Of a stretch of 20,921 bases of DNA, positions 1 to 5,800 are shown in pieces. Position 1 is the stretch's first letter, and every line of letters starts with the position of its first letter. The notes beneath the pieces are model-generated. The model was not told where the DNA came from, searched no databases, and was given only the letters and a program-made list of their open reading frames with translations. This DNA comes from UBA5941 sp021824385 (GTDB lineage: Bacteria > Patescibacteriota > Microgenomatia > UBA8517): positions 1 through 20,921 of the forward strand of contig DAIEQM010000001.1 of NCBI GenBank assembly GCA_027347685.1, given 5' to 3'. The translations under genes were made by a program, and so were the position numbers.

Positions 1-72
1 AGAAAGGAGGGGAATAATACTTTTTGATTCGTTCAGTACAGTAACAACCACTGAAACTGCAATATCAGCCAT
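1..72 (-). CDS. Glycosyltransferase family 2, N-terminal fragment (runs off the window)
   Basis: An ATG at position 72 opens a reading frame that stays open for 24 codons to the window edge. The visible peptide begins MADIAVSVVVTVLNES. The pattern VSVVVTVLNE matches the first beta strand and nucleotide-sugar binding start of GT-A fold family 2 glycosyltransferases (usual form VSVVIPxxNE). It lies 24 nt after the stop of the GT4 gene on the same strand, so the two probably belong to one surface-glycan locus. No Shine-Dalgarno sequence is visible. A perfect TATAAT (minus strand, 83-88) lies 10 nt before the ATG, which would give a transcript with a leader of about 3 nt. The family call rests on only 24 residues. 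Confidence 0.6.
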   Translation of the reverse strand, partial: MADIAVSVVVTVLNESKSIIPLLS

Positions 73-96
73 ATTTAAGTAAATTATATGCCTTGT

Positions 97-1098
97 TCAG
101 GCGTTCCACAAATTAAGGTAAAGTTTAGTAGTCTTTTCCCAAGTTTGAGAAATCGCCCATTCATGAGCCAACTTAATTTTAAAACTTTCAGTCGAATAAT
201 GTTTCAAAAAGTTAATTATTTGCCTTTCAGAATGGCAAATAGTTATAAGTTTTGAAAAAGCTTCGTGTTCAAATGCAATTTTTCTCACAAAGTTGTGAGT
301 GATAACAGCAGTCAGACGACTTGCAGCCATTGAATCAATTGTTGATAGATACCCTCCAGCGAAACAGATATCACAATTCTCCAGTGCATATGAAACGTCT
401 TTTACGAAGCCTTTAACTACTCCTACAGAAGTGCAATCAGCACGAAGTGGACCATCACCATAAAAAGTAGCTTTGTAACCGGTAGATCTCAAAGCTCCTA
501 TGAGTAGCGGTAAACCAGTATCACTTTCTAAACGGCCAATATATATAATTTTGGGGTTCTTCCGTAACTTTCTCAAACTCAAATTAATCTCAGTACTCCC
601 ATAGGTAACAACCGTAGATTTAATACCATATAACTGCTCCAAATACTTTCCAATACATATATTTCCGTCTGTTAGAAAATATGCAAGCTTCTTTTGTAAT
701 AAACTACTTAACGGTATTGGATACCTACCTTCCCACCCATGAAATGTTATGTACATCTTTTTCCAAAAGAAGATGACGCGTAGTGGTAATATCCAAATAA
801 AAACGTCATGGACATGAATCACATCACTTTCGTAAACCAGTTTAATTTTCTTAAGAAGCTCAAACCAGATTAAAAAAAGTCCGATTATTCGAATATGTGG
901 GTATTTGAATCTCGCTATTCGGATTCCAGCAGATACTTCGTCTGATGAAAGCCTATTGTCATATTTCTCAGTTAAAACAGTTACTTTTGCATTACCAGAT
1001 TTGGTGAGCAAATTTGAGACCTGACTCACATGCTTTTCTACCCCACCCAAATGTGGTGAATAAAACTTTGTGAGAAATAAGAGTTTAATAGTTGACAT
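97..1098 (-). CDS. Glycosyltransferase, GT4 / GT-B fold
   Basis: The product is 333 aa and probably transfers a sugar from a nucleotide-sugar donor to a cell-surface glycan or lipid acceptor at the cytoplasmic face of the membrane. The N-terminus has the GT4 pattern KLLFLTKFYSPHLGGVEKHV, followed by HVHD near residue 96. The C-terminal Rossmann half carries IYIGRLESDTGLPLLIGAL and a short FYGDGP strand. The usual E-x7-E donor-binding motif is degenerate: the segment AGGYLSTIDSMAASRLTAV has no glutamate where the first is expected. This points to a divergent donor site. At 333 aa it is shorter than the usual 360-400. The ATG start has no Shine-Dalgarno sequence. It is followed 24 nt later by a GT2 gene. 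Donor and acceptor cannot be told from the sequence. Confidence 0.8.
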   Translation of the reverse strand: MSTIKLLFLTKFYSPHLGGVEKHVSQVSNLLTKSGNAKVTVLTEKYDNRLSSDEVSAGIRIARFKYPHIRIIGLFLIWFELLKKIKLVYESDVIHVHDVFIWILPLRVIFFWKKMYITFHGWEGRYPIPLSSLLQKKLAYFLTDGNICIGKYLEQLYGIKSTVVTYGSTEINLSLRKLRKNPKIIYIGRLESDTGLPLLIGALRSTGYKATFYGDGPLRADCTSVGVVKGFVKDVSYALENCDICFAGGYLSTIDSMAASRLTAVITHNFVRKIAFEHEAFSKLITICHSERQIINFLKHYSTESFKIKLAHEWAISQTWEKTTKLYLNLWNA

Positions 1099-1191
1099 AA
1101 TATTTTACTAATCATATGTTATAAACTTTTTATAGAATCAGAGACCTTTTTCTTCAATGCAAATCTCACGCAATCTCATACATTCTTATTC

Positions 1192-1821
1192 TTAGTTTTT
1201 GTCGTATCTGAGGCAAGATATTTGTTTTCCAAAACACTCTTTATTCGGTAACTGTCCAGCGTTCGTACTCAGCTTTATTGGTAATAACGAGCAGGTAACA
1301 AAAACAACACCTAAAGCAAGAAGGGTTAACCAAACATATAATATCTTTTCTCTTTTAACTTTAAAATCATCTGAATTTTCTTTGTTCAGCTTGTCAACAA
1401 ATACTTCTGTTTTAGCAACAAACTCATTAAATTTATCAGGGTTTTTCATTAAAAATACTTGATTTGTAATCGCAGTATCTATCTCATTTATATTTTTTTG
1501 GAAACCTTTTGCTGATGCGATCAGACTTCCTTCGATATTGAATAAAGAATAGAAAAGAGTCCCAACCCCGCTAGCAAATAAAAATAATAGACCCAACAGG
1601 AAAATTTGGGGATTTTTTAAGCCTGAAGAGAGGCCTATCAGAGGAATTGAAAATCCAAAAGCAGTGAATGAAATAAAACTAATTTGGAAAAGAAGATCTC
1701 TTTGCTGCTGTATATCCAATCTCCTCGCAGAGTTGAAGTCATCGGTAATTTTTAGGCTTAAATCCAATAGTCTGTTATATCTATCCGTGGCAAATTGACT
1801 TGTTTGTTCAAGCGAACTCAT
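1192..1821 (-). CDS. Hypothetical membrane protein with three predicted helices
   Basis: The product is 209 aa and I do not recognise the family. The N-terminal ~45 residues are polar and probably helical, rich in Q, D, R and L. Two adjacent hydrophobic segments lie at about residues 47-66 and 71-92. A charged stretch of about 65 residues follows (Lys/Asp/Glu/Asn, likely coiled or helical), then a third hydrophobic segment at about 162-184, and a 25-residue tail with two cysteines (CFGKQISC). The layout, a helix hairpin then a cytoplasmic or external helical domain then a final helix, resembles small SLATT-like or other helical-hairpin membrane proteins, but I see no diagnostic motif. The gene has its own extended -10 promoter (TGC TATAAT) and no Shine-Dalgarno sequence. 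Confidence 0.7.
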   Translation of the reverse strand: MSSLEQTSQFATDRYNRLLDLSLKITDDFNSARRLDIQQQRDLLFQISFISFTAFGFSIPLIGLSSGLKNPQIFLLGLLFLFASGVGTLFYSLFNIEGSLIASAKGFQKNINEIDTAITNQVFLMKNPDKFNEFVAKTEVFVDKLNKENSDDFKVKREKILYVWLTLLALGVVFVTCSLLPIKLSTNAGQLPNKECFGKQISCLRYDKN

Positions 1822-1842
1822 AATTATCTAAACTAAGAGAGC

Positions 1843-1851
1843 ATTATAGCA
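1843..1851 (-). promoter_or_regulatory. Extended -10 promoter of the 209-aa membrane protein gene
   Basis: The minus strand reads TGC TATAAT GC, a perfect -10 hexamer with the TGN extension, 21 nt before the ATG at 1821. No -35 element is visible at the usual spacing, as expected for an extended -10 promoter. The same 11-nt string TGCTATAATGC occurs in the Nudix-murD promoter at 16104-16114. Confidence 0.6.
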
Positions 1852-1905
1852 TCAAAAATCATACACGAAGGATTAAATGTTGGATATAAGAGTAAATATT
1901 TAATG

Positions 1906-2091
1906 TTAACTCTTCCCCGCCAAACCTTTAATGATGTCTACAAGAAGTCGAACAATTGCGTTGACAGCAATTCCAATCCATCCAAAGATCATACGAATAA
2001 TTTTTACCAACTGGTACTGAGAAGTTTTTATATACCTATTGTCACCAATTCCCCCTGGGGTATTGGCTGCTGTTTGCATAAATGTATCCAT
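1906..2091 (-). CDS. Possible small membrane peptide, 61 aa
   Basis: An open frame starts at an ATG at 2091, 7 nt past the 3' end of tRNA-Val, and ends at a TAA at 1906. An in-frame ATG at 2106 lies inside the tRNA and is unlikely to be the start. The N-terminal half is polar, with GGIGDNRY. The C-terminal half is a single hydrophobic or amphipathic helix, LVKIIRMIFGWIGIAVNAIV, followed by RLLVDIIKGLAGKS. It could be a membrane peptide or a toxin-like peptide. No Shine-Dalgarno sequence, promoter or homolog is recognised. It could be read from a transcript running through the tRNA gene. The hydrophobic periodicity is the only evidence for coding. Confidence 0.4.
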   Translation of the reverse strand: MDTFMQTAANTPGGIGDNRYIKTSQYQLVKIIRMIFGWIGIAVNAIVRLLVDIIKGLAGKS

Positions 2092-2097
2092 AGTAGG

Positions 2098-2171
2098 TGG
2101 TCGCACCTGGATTCGAACCAGGGACCTTTCGAATGTGAATCGAACGCTCTAACCAACTGAGCTATGCGACC
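2098..2171 (-). tRNA. tRNA-Val (anticodon CAC)
   Basis: The minus strand folds into a full cloverleaf. The acceptor stem pairs 2165-2171 with 2099-2105, with discriminator A at 2098. The D stem is GCTC/GAGC with loop AGTTGGTTA. The anticodon stem is TTCGA/TCGAA with loop TTCACAT, which gives anticodon CAC (2135-2137). The variable loop is 5 nt and the T arm is CCTGG-TTCGAAT-CCAGG. The 3' CCA is not encoded: the genome reads CCT. A35, C36 and discriminator A agree with valine identity. It reads GUG codons. Confidence 0.95.
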
Positions 2172-2183
2172 TGATTGTATCAG

Positions 2184-2189
2184 ATTATA
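2184..2189 (-). promoter_or_regulatory. -10 element of the tRNA-Val gene
   Basis: A perfect TATAAT on the minus strand ends 12 nt before the 5' end of the mature tRNA, which leaves a short 5' leader for RNase P. No good -35 element is visible at 16-18 nt. It lies back to back with the lepB promoter on the other strand. Confidence 0.5.
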
Positions 2190-2193
2190 CCAC

Positions 2194-2223
2194 TTGTCTA
2201 CTAGAGGTTTATACCGATACAAT
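2194..2223 (+). promoter_or_regulatory. Predicted lepB promoter
   Basis: TTGTCT (2194-2199), an 18-nt spacer and TACAAT (2218-2223) lie directly upstream of lepB. The -10 hexamer ends 8 nt before the ATG at 2232, so transcription would start within 1-3 nt of the start codon and the mRNA would be leaderless or nearly so. No Shine-Dalgarno sequence is present. Confidence 0.45.
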
Positions 2224-2231
2224 AACGTATT

Positions 2232-2780
2232 ATGCAGAAGCTGGGTTCTTTTTTCTTTGAAATACTTCAAACGCTTGTTTTTGCCATATCTATTTTTTTG
2301 TTTGTGTACCTACTTCTTCTTCAACCCCACAAAATTAAGGGGAGTTCTATGGAGCCAAATTTTCATGACGGTGAGTACTTGTTAACCGACAAAATCAGCT
2401 ACCGACTGCACACTCCCGAGCGGGGCGATGTTATTGTGTTTAAGGCTCCACCAGATTATGTAGACGAATTTATTAAGCGAATTATAGGTATACCTGGAGA
2501 CACTGTTTCTGTCAAAAATTCAAAGGTTTTTGTGAACGGCAGAGAGATACCGGAGGCATATATTCCTGCTGAATATCACACCTATGCAGGTCGGTTTGCA
2601 GATGAAGGGGCAGTTCTAACCGTTCCTGCTGATGAATACTTTGTGCTTGGGGATAATCGTGAACATTCACTCGATTCCAGAAATATTGGCTTTATTGGAA
2701 AAGATAAAATTACAGGCAGAGCATGGCTTATCTACTGGCCTGTCAACAAAGCAGGAATTGTTAAAAACCCCAACAAGTAA
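2232..2780 (+). CDS. lepB: Signal peptidase I
   Basis: The product (182 aa) is a membrane-anchored serine protease that cuts signal peptides off exported preproteins at the outer face of the membrane. One N-terminal membrane segment spans about residues 8-30. The family boxes follow in order: B box GSSMEPNF with catalytic Ser39, C box ERGDVIVFK (63-71), D box FIKRIIGIPGD with catalytic general-base Lys82, and E box GDNREHSLDSR near 142-152. The length and single anchor match the Gram-positive type rather than the two-helix E. coli form. There is no Shine-Dalgarno sequence, and a -10 box sits 8 nt upstream of the ATG. A 104-aa membrane protein gene follows on the same strand before a shared terminator. 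Confidence 0.95.
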   Translation: MQKLGSFFFEILQTLVFAISIFLFVYLLLLQPHKIKGSSMEPNFHDGEYLLTDKISYRLHTPERGDVIVFKAPPDYVDEFIKRIIGIPGDTVSVKNSKVFVNGREIPEAYIPAEYHTYAGRFADEGAVLTVPADEYFVLGDNREHSLDSRNIGFIGKDKITGRAWLIYWPVNKAGIVKNPNK

Positions 2781-2848
2781 TTATCATTTGACTTCATTTT
2801 TGGAGCAAAGTAAACTATGAGTCTCGCATTAGTGAAGGGACGAGTGAG

Positions 2849-3163
2849 ATGTTATTCCGTAGGCAAGTACTTGTAACAGTTCGTGCTCGTATAATTGCAA
2901 TAGTCGTAGCCACAGTCGTTGGAACGCTGATAGCGGTACTAATCGCAACGAGCCTATTTCCGATAGAAGTACGCACAAGGGCTACAAAAGCTCAAGACAA
3001 TGTAACGTCAGAGATTGGAAAGATAGACCTTATCGGAACATTTGATGAACACTACAAGGCCTTTCGAGTTCGAGTCGACGACGGTCTGGGATACTTTACC
3101 TGCTTAGTGGTTACTTCGAAAAATGAGAATAACACGGGCCCAGTATCACTGAGTTGTAAATAA
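2849..3163 (+). CDS. Hypothetical single-pass membrane protein, 104 aa
   Basis: I do not recognise the family. A short basic N-terminus (RRQVLVTVRAR) precedes one hydrophobic helix at about residues 14-36 that is very rich in Val, Ile and Ala. The positive-inside rule predicts that the remaining ~65 residues lie outside the cell. That domain (EIGKIDLIGTFDEHYKAF, then VRVDDGLGYFTCLVV) could form a small beta fold. It has two cysteines, Cys85 and the penultimate Cys103, that could form a disulfide. The ATG has a weak purine stretch AGGGA about 9 nt upstream. The gene lies 68 nt after lepB and just before a terminator, so the two may share a transcript. Confidence 0.6.
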   Translation: MLFRRQVLVTVRARIIAIVVATVVGTLIAVLIATSLFPIEVRTRATKAQDNVTSEIGKIDLIGTFDEHYKAFRVRVDDGLGYFTCLVVTSKNENNTGPVSLSCK

Positions 3164-3178
3164 AATTGATTCGGATGG

Positions 3179-3207
3179 GAGTAGCTTTATGGCTACTCTC
3201 TTTTTTT
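3179..3207 (+). terminator. Rho-independent terminator after lepB and the 104-aa gene
   Basis: A perfect 7-bp stem GAGTAGC/GCTACTC (3179-3185 with 3192-3198) closes a 6-nt loop and is followed by TCTTTTTTT. The T tract lies only on the plus-strand side, so it ends the lepB transcript. The parB transcript meets the hairpin from the other side without a T tract. Confidence 0.85.
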
Positions 3208-3219
3208 GTCATGAAAGCC

Positions 3220-4071
3220 TTATGCGGCCTTACCAGTAATTGAAGAATAGATCTTTTGAAGTTTTTGATCGGTTTCTTCTAAACTGCCATAAAATGTAAA
3301 CACAACTTTTGTTTGACGTTTGCTGCGTGAAAGCTTGACTTCAGTTGATTTAGGATCTTCTTCAGCTGAGAAACGAAGTGTATTCTCAAGCTCCGTTTTC
3401 ATTTTGTCCATGTCTTCTGACACAATGTGGAGATCATCAGTTCTTGTTTTTGGCTTAATTGCCTGATTGCTCTTAGCCTTCATGCGTCTTGCAAGCTCCT
3501 CTGCCCTGCGAACTGATGCACTTTCTCGAAGAACCTGTTTATACGCCTCTATAATGAGTGCAGGGTCATCAATAGAAGACAACGCTCGTGCGTGACCTTC
3601 TGAAATAAGACCAGACAAAAGACCATCCTTTAAAGCATCCGGAAGCATCAGGAGTCGCATAGAATTACTGACATACGCAACAGATTTTCCAATACGAACG
3701 GCAACCTCACTGGTCGTGAGAGTAAATTCATTCATGAGTCGCTCAAAGCCCTTAGCACGATCGAGGGCATTTAGGTCAACCCGTTGTACATTTTCCACAA
3801 TTGCCATTTCAAGCATTCCTTTTGGAGTTGTTTCACGAACAATTGCGGGCGCATGGGTGAGACCGGCAAGCTTACTTGCACGCCATCTGCGTTCACCTGC
3901 GATGATTTGATAGCCTGCAGGGGTACGTGCAATAACGAGTGGTTCAAGTACGCCGTGTTCTTTGATGGAGTCTACAAGATCGACTAAACTTTCGGGGGTA
4001 ATAATTCCACGCGGTTGAAGCGGGTTTGGTTGGAGTTCTTCTAATGCAATCTGAATAATTTCTTCTGCCAT
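3220..4071 (-). CDS. parB: Chromosome-partitioning protein ParB (Spo0J/Noc family)
   Basis: The product (283 aa from the ATG at 4071) should bind parS sites near the origin and spread as a CTP-dependent clamp to organise chromosome segregation. The N-terminal CTPase domain carries box II GERRWRA (about residues 59-65) and VENVQRVDLNALD (about 91-103). A helix-turn-helix region follows (TTSEVAVRIGKSVAYVSNSMRL), then EGHARAL, and a charged C-terminal dimerisation part. A TTG two codons upstream (4077) is an alternative start. There is no Shine-Dalgarno sequence. It is the last gene of the ileS-rodA-rplU-rpmA-parB run. No parA lies beside it, which is unusual, and no convincing parS site was seen in the window. 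Confidence 0.92.
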   Translation of the reverse strand: MAEEIIQIALEELQPNPLQPRGIITPESLVDLVDSIKEHGVLEPLVIARTPAGYQIIAGERRWRASKLAGLTHAPAIVRETTPKGMLEMAIVENVQRVDLNALDRAKGFERLMNEFTLTTSEVAVRIGKSVAYVSNSMRLLMLPDALKDGLLSGLISEGHARALSSIDDPALIIEAYKQVLRESASVRRAEELARRMKAKSNQAIKPKTRTDDLHIVSEDMDKMKTELENTLRFSAEEDPKSTEVKLSRSKRQTKVVFTFYGSLEETDQKLQKIYSSITGKAA

Positions 4072-4100
4072 GGACAAGTTAATTTACTAACACAAAAAAC

Positions 4101-4346
4101 TTAAACTATTGAGACAAACTTTCGTCCCAATTTTTTACTAAAAGTTACTAAGCCTGCTGATACTGCATACAACGTGTGATCTCGACCAACTTTTACATTC
4201 TTTCCAGCATGAAATACGGTGCCGCGCTGTCGAACTAAAATTTCTCCACTTGCGACGGTTTCTTTGTGCATCCGCTTTACCCCGAGCCTTTTACCGGCGG
4301 GGCTTACGTGCTGCTTTGTTTTTCCTGCTGCTTTATGTGTTGACAT
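4101..4346 (-). CDS. rpmA: 50S ribosomal protein L27
   Basis: The product (81 aa) is a large-subunit protein whose N-terminal tail reaches the peptidyl transferase centre. The sequence shows the L27 core AGKRLGVKR, GEILVRQRGTVFHAGKNV and GRDHTLYAV. The N-terminus reads STHKAAGKTKQH, in place of the common AHKKAGGST, and has no Firmicutes-type cleavable extension. It follows rplU after 81 nt, the usual rplU-rpmA order, but the gap holds a possible promoter of its own. No Shine-Dalgarno sequence precedes the ATG. Confidence 0.97.
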   Translation of the reverse strand: MSTHKAAGKTKQHVSPAGKRLGVKRMHKETVASGEILVRQRGTVFHAGKNVKVGRDHTLYAVSAGLVTFSKKLGRKFVSIV

Positions 4347-4357
4347 AGTATATTTTT

Positions 4358-4386
4358 AGAGTAATAAAGTTTTTCACGGGTGTCAA
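4358..4386 (-). promoter_or_regulatory. Possible rpmA promoter
   Basis: The rplU-rpmA gap has a perfect TTGACA (minus strand, 4381-4386). At 17-nt spacing the -10 is only TACTCT (4358-4363). A better hexamer, TATTAC (4361-4366), would need a 14-nt spacer. The -35 is clear and the -10 is weak, so this is tentative. Confidence 0.35.
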
Positions 4387-4427
4387 GAGTATCTTTCTTT
4401 ATAGTTTGATACAGTTAACAATTACTA

Positions 4428-4724
4428 TTATGCAATGCTCTCAACGTGAATTTGAGAATATTGAGGTCGTGATCCGATGGTTTTGCGATAACGGGATTTT
4501 GCTTTATATTTAAAAACTCGAATCTTTTCTCCTTTTACCAACGGTTCAGTCAATTTGAGGCTAACTTTGTGTGACTTTACGAGTGGGGTTCCCAACTGAA
4601 CTTTCTCTCCATCCACGACAAGAAGAACTTCGTATTGAAAGTCCTCGGCCTTTGGAACCAGAAAATCCTGGCCTTCTTCGACTCGATATTGGTGCCCTTG
4701 GGTTCGAACTACAGCGTATTTCAT
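4428..4724 (-). CDS. rplU: 50S ribosomal protein L21
   Basis: The product (98 aa) is a 23S rRNA-binding large-subunit protein. It starts MKYAVVRTQGHQYRVEEG, matching the family's N-terminal MYAIVxTGGKQYRVxxG pattern, and carries the typical KIRVFKYKAKSRYRKTIGSRP motif near residues 66-86, followed by QIHVESIA. The full length is normal for L21. It begins 8 nt after the rodA stop. No Shine-Dalgarno sequence is present. A TATAAC lies 7 nt before the ATG, so an internal leaderless promoter inside the end of rodA is possible. Confidence 0.97.
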   Translation of the reverse strand: MKYAVVRTQGHQYRVEEGQDFLVPKAEDFQYEVLLVVDGEKVQLGTPLVKSHKVSLKLTEPLVKGEKIRVFKYKAKSRYRKTIGSRPQYSQIHVESIA

Positions 4725-4732
4725 ATTCAGCG

Positions 4733-5794
4733 TTATATGGATTGTATTTTACCTGAAACCCGGCCCGCTTGCAAGGTAAGAGCCAAAAGAATGGCTGTGG
4801 ACAAAAGAGACGACCCTCCGTATGAAACAAGCGGCAGGGGAATACCGGTAATTGGAAGCATTCCCATGTTCATTCCGATATGAACAAAAATTTGCAAAAA
4901 GAAGCTGGCAAATACTCCTGAAATATATGCTTTCCGAGTTGGTGAGCTTGTTTTATCCAAAAAAGTAATAAACCGAAGAAGAATTGCAAAAAGTGAAAGT
5001 AAGCAAATGGCCGACCCCACGAATCCGAGCTCTTCTGAAATTGCCGCAAACATAAAGTCTGTATGTTTTTCAGGCAAAAATGAGAGCTGTGTTTGAATTC
5101 CATTCCCCAAGCCCCGCCCTGAAAACATTCCAGATCCTACAGCAATCACCGACTGAATTGAGTTATACCCCTGCCCCATTGGATCACTTCCTGGAGACAA
5201 AATAGAATACACCCGGTCTTTTTGATATGGAGCAAGAAAGGACCATAAAATTGGTGACATAATTGCAAAAAACACGATCGCATAGACGTAGTATTTTCGT
5301 GAGATATTCAGTGAAAAAATTACTCCTCCAAACCCCGCTAAGGTTAAAAGGGTTACTCCAAGTGACGGTTGTAAAAAAATAAGGATCAGCGGCAGTCCCA
5401 TGAGAGGGACACTGAGGAGAAATCGTTTTAGGGTGAGGGTTCGCGAAGCAAAGAAATGCGCGAAAAACAAAATCAAAAATGGCCGTACGATTTCAGCAGG
5501 TTGTAAATTAAAGCTCCCTATAGGAATCCAACGAATGGTACCTCGTGTTACTTGGCCAATAACAATGGGGAGGATAAGCAACAGAATACTCCCTCCATAT
5601 AAAAAACCAGAAAACGCGCCCAATGTATCAAAGTCGGTATGTAAAAAAACAATAAAAAATATAATTGCAAACAAAATGTACACGTAATATTGGGGAAATA
5701 CCTGTGGGGCAATTGAATGAAGCATAAGAAATCCGAGAAGCAAACAAAGGATAATCGGGGCAAAAACGATATCAAACAGGAACAGCTTTTTCAT
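4733..5794 (-). CDS. rodA: Rod-shape SEDS peptidoglycan polymerase RodA
   Basis: The product (353 aa) has about ten membrane helices and should polymerise lipid II into glycan strands for side-wall growth, together with a class B penicillin-binding protein that is not in this window. SEDS motifs visible in order are GTIRWIPIGSFNLQPAEI (usual QPSE, here Ala for Ser), LPEKHTDFMFAAISEELGFVG with the conserved catalytic Asp, and GMLPITGIPLPLVSYGGSSL. The HTD triplet and QPAEI context favour RodA over FtsW, and a separate ftsW is present at 13866-15005. The start lies 6 nt after the ileS stop without a Shine-Dalgarno sequence, so it is probably co-transcribed with ileS. Confidence 0.9.
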   Translation of the reverse strand: MKKLFLFDIVFAPIILCLLLGFLMLHSIAPQVFPQYYVYILFAIIFFIVFLHTDFDTLGAFSGFLYGGSILLLILPIVIGQVTRGTIRWIPIGSFNLQPAEIVRPFLILFFAHFFASRTLTLKRFLLSVPLMGLPLILIFLQPSLGVTLLTLAGFGGVIFSLNISRKYYVYAIVFFAIMSPILWSFLAPYQKDRVYSILSPGSDPMGQGYNSIQSVIAVGSGMFSGRGLGNGIQTQLSFLPEKHTDFMFAAISEELGFVGSAICLLSLFAILLRFITFLDKTSSPTRKAYISGVFASFFLQIFVHIGMNMGMLPITGIPLPLVSYGGSSLLSTAILLALTLQAGRVSGKIQSI

Positions 5795-5800
5795 GCATTG

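Noticed and set aside
3829..3844. parS-like site inside parB (TGTTTCACG half-site)
   Set aside because: Only the left half matches the parS palindrome, the right half does not, and the bases encode conserved ParB residues. It is probably chance.
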